From an uncultured Muribaculaceae bacterium (lineage in GTDB: Bacteria > Bacteroidota > Bacteroidia > Bacteroidales > Muribaculaceae), in assembly GCA_934675575.1 (NCBI GenBank), contig CAKUQQ010000001.1, forward strand, positions 62,001 through 126,000: 64,000 nt of DNA, in the 5' to 3' direction. The position numbers and the translations under genes are program-made. Numbering within the stretch: position 1 is the first letter of the stretch; every line of letters starts with the position of its first letter. Of this stretch, positions 18,533 to 26,553 are shown in pieces. Below the pieces are notes generated by a model. The model saw only the letters and a program-made list of their open reading frames with translations. It did not search any database and had not been told where the DNA came from.

Positions 18533-19801
18533 TTATCTGATTTTTAATGTTACAAATGTAATTACTGCCAAAAATATGGCAACGATGAAAAATCTCATCA
18601 CTATTTTAGACTCAGGCACTGCCTTGTGCGGACGCGACATGAGCGCATTCATCGGGTTGCCCTCCACCTGGAAATGATGGTGTATTGGGGTCATCTTAAA
18701 CACGCGTTTGCCCACACCGGTCTTTTTCTTAGTGTATTTGTAGTAGGCCACCTGTATCATTACCGACAAGTCTTCCACAAAAAATATCAGGCACAAGATT
18801 GGTATCAGCAACTCTTTGCGTATCAAGATTGCAAACACTGCTATTATGCCGCCCAGACACAAGCTGCCGGTGTCGCCCATAAACACCTGTGCCGGAAATG
18901 AGTTATACCACAAAAATCCTATCGTGGCTCCTATGAATGCGGCGGCAAACACCACAAGTTCTGCGCTGTCGGGTATATACATTATATTCAGATATGTGGA
19001 ATATATCACATTTCCGCCCAAATAGCACATTATGGCGAGCGCCACTCCTATTATGGCCGATGTCCCCGTCGCCAGGCCGTCAAGTCCGTCGGTCAGGTTT
19101 GCACCGTTGCTCACTGCAGCTACCACAAATATGGTCACGAGCACAAACACCACCCAGCCGCCTGTCTGGGCGTGCTTACCCATCCATTGGGTCAGCGAGG
19201 CATAGTCAAAGTTGTTGTTTTTCACAAACGGTATCGTGGTTTGTGTTGACTTTTCCGTTTTCAGAGTTGCCTGTCCGCCAGAAGCCACAAGCTCGGTGCT
19301 TGCACGGCTCACAGTTTCCTCGTTGTCGCTCATCACCACATCGGGACTAAGGCACATTGTCAGGCCCACAATCAGGCCTATGCCCACTTGACCCACTATT
19401 TTGAACTTGCCCTTCATGCCTTCCTTGTCGTGATGCACCACCTTTATATAGTCGTCGGCAAAGCCCAGTGCGCCGAGCCATATCGTCGATACTATCATCA
19501 GCAGCATATACACATTGTTCAGCTTGCCGAGTAGCAGGCACGGAATCAATATTGAGATTATGATTATGATGCCTCCCATTGTGGGCGTGCCCTTTTTCTG
19601 CATCTGGCCCTCAAGACCGAGGTTTCTCACGATTTCGCCCACCTGCATGAGCTGCAGACGCTCAATGATTTTTTTGCCGAACACCATGGCTATGAACAGC
19701 GACAGTATCAATGCAAATCCGGCACGGAACGTGATGTAGTCAAACAATCGCGCTCCCGGCACATCAAACTCCTGCAAATAATGAAATAAATGATATAACA
19801 T
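18533..19801 (-). CDS. mraY: Phospho-N-acetylmuramoyl-pentapeptide-transferase
   Basis: The 422-residue polytopic enzyme makes lipid I from UDP-MurNAc-pentapeptide and undecaprenyl phosphate. Conserved cytoplasmic motifs are KKGTPTMGGIII, GFADDYIKVVHHDKEGM, NGANLTDGLDGLATGTS and MTPIHHHFQ. It is about 60 residues longer than E. coli MraY because of a hydrophilic insertion at about residues 152-212 (SPDVVMSDNEETVSRAST and on), predicted to lie in a periplasmic loop. The insertion is typical of Bacteroidota MraY as far as I recall. It sits between murE and murD. Confidence 0.98.
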   Translation of the reverse strand: MLYHLFHYLQEFDVPGARLFDYITFRAGFALILSLFIAMVFGKKIIERLQLMQVGEIVRNLGLEGQMQKKGTPTMGGIIIIISILIPCLLLGKLNNVYMLLMIVSTIWLGALGFADDYIKVVHHDKEGMKGKFKIVGQVGIGLIVGLTMCLSPDVVMSDNEETVSRASTELVASGGQATLKTEKSTQTTIPFVKNNNFDYASLTQWMGKHAQTGGWVVFVLVTIFVVAAVSNGANLTDGLDGLATGTSAIIGVALAIMCYLGGNVIYSTYLNIMYIPDSAELVVFAAAFIGATIGFLWYNSFPAQVFMGDTGSLCLGGIIAVFAILIRKELLIPILCLIFFVEDLSVMIQVAYYKYTKKKTGVGKRVFKMTPIHHHFQVEGNPMNALMSRPHKAVPESKIVMRFFIVAIFLAVITFVTLKIR

Positions 19802-19816
19802 CTTTCTTATTTTTGG

Positions 19817-21283
19817 TTATTGTTTTTCTTCTTGAAACTCCTTTTGCAATTCCTCCCGGTCGTCGAAATGATGTTTCACGCCCTCTATCTCCTGATAGGT
19901 CTCGTGTCCCTTGCCTGCCACAAGCACCACATCGCCTTTCTGTGCAAGGTGGCATGCTGTTCTGATGGCTTCGCGGCGGTCTGTTATGCGCAGCACTTTT
20001 CGGCGAAGTTCTGCCGACAGTCCAGCCGCCATTTCGTCGAGTATTTCTTCCGGATTTTCAAAACGTGGATTATCACTCGTCATCACCACCTTGTCGCTGC
20101 GCGACGCGGCTTCTTTGGCCATGATTGGGCGCTTGCCCTTGTCACGGTTTCCTCCACACCCACACACGGTGATTATGCGGCCCTTGCCGTTGAGCACCGC
20201 TTTTATCGTGCTGAGCACATTGACAAGTGCGTCGGGCGTGTGGGCATAATCCACAACGGCAGTGTAGCCAAGCGGAGAGCGGAATGTCTGGAAACGTCCA
20301 GCCACAGGCACGAGCATGCTCATCTTCACGAGCACCTCGTCGGGGTCGAAACCGAGCAGCAGCGATGCTCCATACACCGACAGCAGGTTATAGGCATTGA
20401 ACCCGCCGGTAAACATCACCTCAAGCTCATGCCCGTTAAATTCCACAGTCATGCCGTCGAGCCTGTCTTCAAGCACACGACCCATGTAGTCGGCCATTAT
20501 GCGCAGCGAGTAGGTGTATTTATGAGCCTTGGTGTTCTGCACCATCACACTGCCCACCTTGTCGTCGGCATTTACCAGAGCAAATGCGTCGGCTGGCAGG
20601 CCATCAAAGAACATCTTCTTTGCGGCTATATAGTTCTCCATCGTCTTGTGGAAATCAAGGTGGTCGCGCGTCAAGTTGGTGAATATGCCACCACTAAAGT
20701 GCAACCCTTCTATTCTGCGCTGCACACAGGCATGCGAGCTCACCTCCATAAATGCGTAGTCGCACCCGGCTTCCACCATTTCATGCAGCAGGCGGTTGAG
20801 CGTCAAGTGGTCAGGGGTTGTTTGCTTTGCTGGATATTCCGTGCGGTCAACGATGTTTTTCACCGTTGAGAGCAATCCGGCCTTATATCCCATCAGCCGC
20901 GCCATCTCATAGAGCAGCGTAGCCGTTGTAGTCTTTCCGTTAGTTCCAGTCACACCCACAAGGTGCAACTTGGCAGAGGGGTTGTCAAACCATTGCGATG
21001 CTAAGTGGGCAAGTGCTATTGTGCTGTCGGGCACTTGCACGTATGTCACATTCTCGTCGAGCTGCGAAGGCATTTCCTCACACACCACCACTCCTGCTCC
21101 GGCTTTCACCACGTCGGGAATGAACTTGTGGGCATCTACGGCAACGCCTCTCACTGCCACAAACATTGCGCCTGGCTTCACCTCGCGTGAGTCACACACC
21201 ACGTCGGTCACCATCTTTTGGGCCGCACCCTCCACACGGGTCACCTTAACCACCGCAATCAGTTCTTCTAATCTTTTTTCCAT
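19817..21283 (-). CDS. murE: UDP-N-acetylmuramoyl-L-alanyl-D-glutamate--2,6-diaminopimelate ligase
   Basis: The 488-residue Mur ligase adds the third stem residue. The ATP loop is VTGTNGKTTTATLLYEMARLMG, and the central domain has EVSSHACVQRRIEGLHFSGGIFTNLTRDHLDFHKTMENY. The substrate-choice motif DNPR is present (TSDNPRFENPEEIL), which in this family indicates meso-diaminopimelate rather than lysine. The C-terminus carries VVLVAGKGHETYQ. The peptidoglycan of this organism should therefore be DAP type. Confidence 0.98.
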   Translation of the reverse strand: MEKRLEELIAVVKVTRVEGAAQKMVTDVVCDSREVKPGAMFVAVRGVAVDAHKFIPDVVKAGAGVVVCEEMPSQLDENVTYVQVPDSTIALAHLASQWFDNPSAKLHLVGVTGTNGKTTTATLLYEMARLMGYKAGLLSTVKNIVDRTEYPAKQTTPDHLTLNRLLHEMVEAGCDYAFMEVSSHACVQRRIEGLHFSGGIFTNLTRDHLDFHKTMENYIAAKKMFFDGLPADAFALVNADDKVGSVMVQNTKAHKYTYSLRIMADYMGRVLEDRLDGMTVEFNGHELEVMFTGGFNAYNLLSVYGASLLLGFDPDEVLVKMSMLVPVAGRFQTFRSPLGYTAVVDYAHTPDALVNVLSTIKAVLNGKGRIITVCGCGGNRDKGKRPIMAKEAASRSDKVVMTSDNPRFENPEEILDEMAAGLSAELRRKVLRITDRREAIRTACHLAQKGDVVLVAGKGHETYQEIEGVKHHFDDREELQKEFQEEKQ

Positions 21284-21307
21284 CTCTCTATTTTGTTGTT
21301 TTTCACA

Positions 21308-23392
21308 CTAATATCTCAGTTGCAAATGCACGGTCTGCCCTTTTCTGAATGGCGAGCCTGGTGTCATGTCTTGATGCGCCACATAGCCCACGCCCGAAAA
21401 CCGCACGTTAAGTCCTTCTCTCTCAAGGTCGGCTATTGCCTCTCTGAGCGACAGCCCTCTCACATCTGGCACTCCGCGTTTTCCGCGCTGCGGCGAGCGG
21501 AACGTGCGCACATGCCCCATCTGCAATCCCTGGCGCAGCACTGTCTGTGCGCCCTTGTTGGAGCTCGCATACAGCGTGGGCGATGCCACCCGGCTTTTCA
21601 CGCTGTCGGCATCGGCAATGTAGCTCGATTTGTTGTTGAGCAGTCCGTGGGCATACATGCGCAAGGCTATGTTCTTCATCACCACTCCGCTGCTCGCGCC
21701 TGCGCCTCTGTTAGCTCCAAGCATAAGCACTATGCACGAATACTTCGGCTTCTCGTATGGGAAAAATCCACAGAACGCGAAGCGGCGCTGGTGCGTGTAT
21801 TTTCCATCTACTATCGTGAATGCCGTGCCTGTCTTGCCGGCTATCTCCACCAAGTCGCTCTTCACCCAGTGCCGGGCAGTGCCGTGGTCGCCCCACACCA
21901 CATCGTGCAGCATGATGCGCAGTTTGCGCGCATTTTCGGGCGAGCACACTTGGCGGCGTATGTATGTTATCGGCACAATTGAGTCAGGATAACCGGCTCT
22001 TGAGAATTTCTTCACCAGGTGTGGACGCACATATTTTCCGTCGTTGGCTATGGCGTTATACATGCCCAGCGTGCACAGCGGCGGTATGAGCGTCGAGTAG
22101 CCGAAACACATGCGCGTCAGTGCCACACGGTCGGCGCGCGTGTTGCCCAGTCGGCGTATCTGCGGCACTTGCTCTCCGGCAATGCCGGTGTGAAATGGCT
22201 CAAAGAAGCCCATTTCCTTCAACCGGTCGTAAAATCCGCCTGGGTTTGCCCCATATTTTTTAGTTATTATCTTCGACATGCCTATGTTCGACGACGTTTC
22301 TATGATTTCTCTCGGCGACAGTGCCGCACCGCCATGGGGGTCATTGATGGCACGGCCCTCATAGAGCCAAGTGCGCCCTGTCTCCCACTTCTGGTCTATG
22401 TTGTTCACCGTTCCGTCTTCCAGTGCCACCATCATCGATATTGGCTTCATCACCGAGCCAGGCTCATAGCCCAGCACGGCATTGTTGCGGCCCTCCACAT
22501 AGTCTTGCGCGCGGTCGTTCCACTCAAGGTTTGATATTGCTTTGATTTCTCCGGTTGCCACCTCCATGAGCACAGCCGTTGCCCAGCGCGACTCCGTTTC
22601 GTGGCACATTTTGTAGAGCTCCGTTTCCACAATGTCTTGCAGCTGCACATTGATGGTGGTGGTCACATCATAGCCATTGATGGCTGGCGTGCTAACCCAG
22701 TTTGATATGCTTGAGTTGAGCTGTATGCGTTTTGCCACACCCGGCACACCATACAAGAAGCTGTCGAGCGCCGACTCCAGTCCGGAGTGTCCGTGCACAC
22801 CGCGACGGCTCTCGCTCTCGCCCACAGTGCCTATGCTTCGCGATGCCATAGAGCCGTATGGCTTCACACGCTGCATGTTGTCCTCGGTGTAGAGTCCGCT
22901 TTTCTTTTTGCCAAGTTTGAAATATGGGAATGTGCGCAGACGCTCAAGCTGTCCGTGTGTTAGCTTGCGGAACAGGCGGAATGAGCGTGCGCGCCGGTCG
23001 TGGTTTTCTCTCATCTTGAAGCCTTCCATGAGCCTGTCGCTCCACTGCTTTGCCGTGCGAGTGTCGTCGAATGCGTGCAGGCTGTCACTCAGTGCCGGCA
23101 AGTTTTTCAGAAACACGCTGTCTTTTATGCCTGCCGAGTTAAAGTCAATTCTCACAGTGTAGAAGTTGAGATTGGCGGCAAGCACAGTGCCGCTGTCCGA
23201 CAAAATCTTGCCGCGCTCCGGCTCTATTGGTGTCTCAAACGTGAGCACGCTGTCGGCCTTCATGTTCCACTTCGATGCCTGCACCACAGTGGTTTCAAAA
23301 AGCCCATGCACTATGCTGCCCGAAAACAGCAGTATCGCGCCTATCACCCACCACGAGCGTGTAAGAATATGTTGCTTGTTCGACTTCTTCAT
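21308..23392 (-). CDS. ftsI: Septal penicillin-binding protein (FtsI/PBP3 type) with PASTA domain
   Basis: The 694-residue transpeptidase cross-links septal peptidoglycan. One N-terminal membrane span (about 13-32) is followed by a pedestal domain with RGKILSDSGTVLA. The transpeptidase active-site triad is SVMK (313-316), SSN (367-369) and KTG (520-522). Residues about 636-694 form a single PASTA domain (GVPDVRGLSLREAIADLE ... GQTVHLQLRY), which proteobacterial FtsI lacks but Bacteroidota and Gram-positive homologues often have. The start overlaps the ftsL stop by 4 bases. Confidence 0.97.
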   Translation of the reverse strand: MKKSNKQHILTRSWWVIGAILLFSGSIVHGLFETTVVQASKWNMKADSVLTFETPIEPERGKILSDSGTVLAANLNFYTVRIDFNSAGIKDSVFLKNLPALSDSLHAFDDTRTAKQWSDRLMEGFKMRENHDRRARSFRLFRKLTHGQLERLRTFPYFKLGKKKSGLYTEDNMQRVKPYGSMASRSIGTVGESESRRGVHGHSGLESALDSFLYGVPGVAKRIQLNSSISNWVSTPAINGYDVTTTINVQLQDIVETELYKMCHETESRWATAVLMEVATGEIKAISNLEWNDRAQDYVEGRNNAVLGYEPGSVMKPISMMVALEDGTVNNIDQKWETGRTWLYEGRAINDPHGGAALSPREIIETSSNIGMSKIITKKYGANPGGFYDRLKEMGFFEPFHTGIAGEQVPQIRRLGNTRADRVALTRMCFGYSTLIPPLCTLGMYNAIANDGKYVRPHLVKKFSRAGYPDSIVPITYIRRQVCSPENARKLRIMLHDVVWGDHGTARHWVKSDLVEIAGKTGTAFTIVDGKYTHQRRFAFCGFFPYEKPKYSCIVLMLGANRGAGASSGVVMKNIALRMYAHGLLNNKSSYIADADSVKSRVASPTLYASSNKGAQTVLRQGLQMGHVRTFRSPQRGKRGVPDVRGLSLREAIADLEREGLNVRFSGVGYVAHQDMTPGSPFRKGQTVHLQLRY

Positions 23393-23742
23393 TTGTCACT
23401 TAGGATATATGGCGGTTTCTCCGGCGAGGAGAGGTCTATGTGCATCGTGTCGATAAACGCTTTCATTTGGCTCTCCCTTATCATCGAGTTATATTGTGCG
23501 CTGGCGTTCACGCAATCGGTCTTGGCATTGTCGAGCTGGGTGGTCATGTCCATCATTTCCTGCAGCTTGTTTTGCGCCTCATATTTTTGGGCTATATACA
23601 TGAGCATCATGAGTGTCACACAAACTATCGTCACCCCAAACTTACGGAAAAAGCCCAGCGTCAAAAACGACCGTCCTTGCAGAAACCGCTGCAAAAACGT
23701 CAGCGGGTTCAAACCGAACATCTTTTCTTTCTTCTTTGCCAT
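23389..23742 (-). CDS. ftsL: FtsL-like cell division protein
   Basis: The 117-residue small bitopic protein has one membrane span at about 33-48 (VTIVCVTLMMLMYIAQ). A short coiled-coil-like stretch follows (YEAQNKLQEMMDMTTQLDNAKTD in part). The N-terminus is cytoplasmic and basic. Its position between rsmH and the PBP gene, its size and its topology fit FtsL, which links FtsQ to the FtsWI synthase. Sequence conservation in this family is very low, so context carries the call. Confidence 0.82.
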   Translation of the reverse strand: MAKKKEKMFGLNPLTFLQRFLQGRSFLTLGFFRKFGVTIVCVTLMMLMYIAQKYEAQNKLQEMMDMTTQLDNAKTDCVNASAQYNSMIRESQMKAFIDTMHIDLSSPEKPPYILSDK

Positions 23743-23756
23743 ATCACCGTCTTCCG

Positions 23757-24686
23757 TTACTTATTTTCTTCTTCGTCCTTCTTTTCGGCAATGCGCAGTT
23801 TTGCGCTGCGCGAGCGCGGATTGCGTTCCACCTCATCGGGCGTGGGCACTATCACTTTGTTGTTCACAAGCCGGAATGGCGTGTTCACCCTGCCAAAGAA
23901 GTCCTTGTCAACTCGGCCTTCCACATTGCCGCTGCGCATCATGTTTTTCACCAGCCTGTCCTCAAGCGAGTGGTAAGTTATCACCACCAGCCTGCCGCCT
24001 GGCGTCAGAGCGTCAAGAGCTTGTGTCAAGAAACGCTTAAGCACGTCGATTTCGTGGTTCACCTCAATCCGCAACGCCTGAAACACTTGCGCCAGTTCTT
24101 TCTTCTCCTGGGCTGGTCTTATCATTGGTCTCACCAAATCCACAAGTTGCTTTGTGGTCTCTATGGGCTGCGAGGCGCGCGCTTTAACTATCGCAGCCGC
24201 CATGCGGCGCGACTGCTTCAATTCGCCATACAGATAGAGCACATCAGCTATCTGCTGCTCGCTATAGGTTGCCAGCACACCACGCGCATCAATGCCGCCC
24301 TCACGGTTCATGCGCATGTCAAGCACCCCGTCGTCATATCTGAACGAGAACCCACGGTCTTTGTCGTCAAAATGGTGAAACGACACACCAAGGTCGGCCA
24401 ATATTCCGTCAACCTTGCTGGCTTCATAAAACCTCAAGAAGTTGCTCAAAAAGGCAAAATTGCCGTGTACAAATGTAAATCGGCTGTCATCTATTCTGTT
24501 GCGATAGGCATCTATGTCTTGGTCAAAGCTGAGCAGACGCCCATGCTCGCCAAGCCTCGACATTATGGCACGGCTGTGGCCACCACCACCAAACGTCACA
24601 TCCACGTATGTCCCGTCAGGTTTTATGTTCAAGCCGTCCATGCACTCGTTCAAAAGTGCCGGTATGTGATAGATTTCAGATGCCAT
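23757..24686 (-). CDS. rsmH: 16S rRNA (cytosine(1402)-N4)-methyltransferase
   Basis: The 309-residue SAM-dependent methyltransferase modifies C1402 of 16S rRNA. It begins MASEIYHIPALLNECMDGL and shows TFGGGGHSRAIM (SAM binding), ILADLGVSFHHFDDKDRGFSFRYD in parts, and VITYHSLEDRLVKNMMR. A GTG 51 bases upstream (24737) could extend the protein by a basic 17-residue stretch. I prefer 24686 because family members begin close to the YHxPALL segment. It is the first gene of the dcw cluster here, with no mraZ between it and the promoter. Confidence 0.96.
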   Translation of the reverse strand: MASEIYHIPALLNECMDGLNIKPDGTYVDVTFGGGGHSRAIMSRLGEHGRLLSFDQDIDAYRNRIDDSRFTFVHGNFAFLSNFLRFYEASKVDGILADLGVSFHHFDDKDRGFSFRYDDGVLDMRMNREGGIDARGVLATYSEQQIADVLYLYGELKQSRRMAAAIVKARASQPIETTKQLVDLVRPMIRPAQEKKELAQVFQALRIEVNHEIDVLKRFLTQALDALTPGGRLVVITYHSLEDRLVKNMMRSGNVEGRVDKDFFGRVNTPFRLVNNKVIVPTPDEVERNPRSRSAKLRIAEKKDEEENK

Positions 24687-24759
24687 AGCCAATCGACATT
24701 TTTGCTTTTTCTTTCTGCTTTTCTTGTGTTCGCTCACACACGTGCGCGATAAATTGGTG

Positions 24760-24792
24760 TAAAGTTAGCTAATCTCGCAGTGAGTTTACAAA
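24760..24792 (-). promoter_or_regulatory. Predicted promoter of the dcw cluster
   Basis: On the minus strand TTTG (24789-24792) is followed after 21 bases by TAACTTTA (24760-24767), which matches TAnnTTTG at all but the last base. Transcription would start near 24753 and give a leader of about 67 bases to the rsmH ATG. Confidence 0.65.
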
Positions 24793-24970
24793 TTTGAATT
24801 TAACTTTTTTCACAAGCCGGCAAAAAAGTTATTAACAACCAATGAAAATCAACGATTTTACCGCACCTGCACACAAGCCTAACAGCCAGTTTTTCATTTG
24901 CACTTGTAAATTGCCACACTGCCACCGTCGTGACACCAATGCTGAGGCTTTGCTGCCGCCACTTTTCAAT

Positions 24971-25001
24971 TTTCGGTTTCAACTTTTTTCAACTAAATTT
25001 G
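24971..25001 (+). promoter_or_regulatory. Predicted promoter of thyA-folA
   Basis: TTTC (24971-24974), 19 bases, then TAAATTTG (24994-25001), a full -7 match. The predicted start near 25008 leaves a leader of about 33 bases. Confidence 0.65.
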
Positions 25002-25040
25002 TCAGTCAAAACAAACAATCCGAAACGTCAAAAATAAGCA

Positions 25041-25835
25041 ATGAAACAATATCTCGACCTCTTGCAGCATGTGATGACCGACGGCACCGACAAGGGCGAC
25101 CGCACCGGCACCGGCACCAAAAGCGTGTTTGGCTACCAGATGCGGTTTAACCTCGACGACGGCTTTCCTCTGCTGACCACAAAAAAAGTGTTTCTCAAAG
25201 GCATAATCTACGAGCTGCTTTGGTTCTTGCAAGGCAACACCAATGTGCATTGGCTTCAGGAGCATAAGGTGAGAATTTGGGACGAGTGGGCCGATGAGAA
25301 CGGAGAACTTGGCCCCATCTACGGCCACCAGTGGCGCAGCTGGCCCGACTATCAGGGCGGCACTATCGACCAGATAGCTGGCGTGGTCAACGAGATAAAG
25401 ACCAATCCCAATTCCCGACGGCTCATAGTTAGCGCATGGAATGTGGCAGAGGTCAACAGCATGGCACTTCCGCCTTGCCACACGCTGTTTCAGTTCTATG
25501 TGGCCAACGGACGCTTGAGCTTGCAGCTCTACCAGCGCAGTGCCGACCTTTTCCTCGGTGTCCCTTTCAACATCGCCTCCTATGCCCTCTTGCTCATGAT
25601 GGTGGCGCAAGTCACAGGACTGAAACCAGGCGATTTCGTCCACACTTTTGGCGATGCGCACATCTATCGCAACCATTTCGCCCAAGTCAAGGAGCAGCTG
25701 TCGCGCACACCACGTCCATTGCCCAAAATGATCATCAACCCCGACGTTAAGAGCATCTTCGATTTTCAATACAGCGACTTCTCGCTCGAAGGCTACGACC
25801 CCTGGCCGGCAATAAAAGGTGAAGTGTCGGTTTAA
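25041..25835 (+). CDS. thyA: Thymidylate synthase
   Basis: The 264-residue enzyme converts dUMP and methylene-THF to dTMP and dihydrofolate. Visible are [18 protein letters not shown], the Trp-rich [13 protein letters not shown], the catalytic cysteine in [12 protein letters not shown], and [22 protein letters not shown]. The length equals E. coli ThyA (264). The dihydrofolate it makes is recycled by the product of the next gene, folA, 15 bases downstream. Confidence 0.99.
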   Translation: MKQYLDLLQHVMTDGTDKGDRTGTGTKSVFGYQMRFNLDDGFPLLTTKKVFLKGIIYELLWFLQGNTNVHWLQEHKVRIWDEWADENGELGPIYGHQWRSWPDYQGGTIDQIAGVVNEIKTNPNSRRLIVSAWNVAEVNSMALPPCHTLFQFYVANGRLSLQLYQRSADLFLGVPFNIASYALLLMMVAQVTGLKPGDFVHTFGDAHIYRNHFAQVKEQLSRTPRPLPKMIINPDVKSIFDFQYSDFSLEGYDPWPAIKGEVSV

Positions 25836-25850
25836 TCGCATTTTTCCAGT

Positions 25851-26357
25851 ATGACAACAAACAAAAAACTATCTGCAATCGTTGCCGTTGACCACGATTG
25901 GGCCATAGGCAGAAATGGCGATTTGCTATGCCACCTGCCTGCCGACCTGAAGCATTTCAAGTCAATAACCATGGGTCACCCCATCATCATGGGGCGCAAG
26001 ACGTTTGAGTCTTTCCCAAAAGGGCCGCTTCCCGGCCGGCAAAACATTGTCGTGACACGCAACGCCGACTATCATCACGACGGTGTGACCGTGGCGCACA
26101 GCATTGACGAAGCTGTCGAAAAATCCGATGAAACCGATGAAATTTTCTTCATAGGCGGTGCACACATCTACCGCTCCATCATCAACGCTATCGACACCCT
26201 GCACCTCACGCGCATCAACGCCCACTTTGATGGTGCCGACACTTTTTTCCCGGCAATCAACCCCGACGAATGGGAAGTTACCGAGCAAACCGACTTCCAG
26301 CCCGATGAGAAAAACGCATTTGCTTATAGCTTTATAACCCTTAACCGCAAGAAATAG
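25851..26357 (+). CDS. folA: Dihydrofolate reductase
   Basis: The 168-residue enzyme reduces dihydrofolate with NADPH. Family landmarks are AIVAVDHDWAIGRNGDLLCHLPADLKHFK, the GHPIIMGRKTFESFPKGPLPGRQNIVVTR region (both in parts), and IGGAHIYRSII with the second glycine pair. It ends in a DHFR-typical beta strand. It forms a thyA-folA operon followed by a strong terminator. Confidence 0.98.
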   Translation: MTTNKKLSAIVAVDHDWAIGRNGDLLCHLPADLKHFKSITMGHPIIMGRKTFESFPKGPLPGRQNIVVTRNADYHHDGVTVAHSIDEAVEKSDETDEIFFIGGAHIYRSIINAIDTLHLTRINAHFDGADTFFPAINPDEWEVTEQTDFQPDEKNAFAYSFITLNRKK

Positions 26358-26387
26358 CTATTAAAAACACACTCTCTCACAACGCAC

Positions 26388-26430
26388 ACACATACCAGCC
26401 CACAAAGCTGGCATGTGTTTTTTATTTTTT
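26388..26430 (+). terminator. Intrinsic terminator after folA
   Basis: An 11-pair stem with one mismatch (26388-26399 with 26407-26418) and a 7-base loop is followed by TTTTTTATTTTTT. Confidence 0.85.
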
Positions 26431-26515
26431 AGGCAATCTTTCGTTTGTTCCGCGAAAAACACGCCAAAATGTTATAAAAGCAAAACTTTCAGATAAAGAA
26501 ATTAACCAAAAGCCG

Positions 26516-26523
26516 TATATTTG
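26516..26523 (+). promoter_or_regulatory. Predicted -7 element for the GLUG-repeat surface protein
   Basis: TATATTTG is a full match to TAnnTTTG, 30 bases before the ATG. The only TTTC-like -33 candidate is about 25 bases further upstream, which is wider than usual. Confidence 0.55.
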
Positions 26524-26553
26524 TAACGTTTTATCAAATTTCAAGTCACAAGT

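Larger units (their letters stand above)
24738..25040. other. Divergent intergenic region between rsmH and thyA
   Basis: This stretch of about 300 bases holds the outward-facing promoters of the dcw cluster (minus) and of thyA (plus). The usual place of mraZ is empty: I find no DHSGR/ML-type MraZ segment in any frame. Short open frames in the middle have no family resemblance and are treated as chance. The remainder is AT-rich and shows no stable hairpin or repeat that I can support. Confidence 0.7.

Noticed and set aside
19820..20869. Long open frame antisense to murE
   Set aside because: Shadow of murE; no recognisable motif, and murE has all Mur ligase signatures.
24800..25150. Short open frames between rsmH and thyA as possible small genes
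   Set aside because: They overlap the promoters or the thyA start, have no recognisable family segment and no promoter-to-start spacing of their own.
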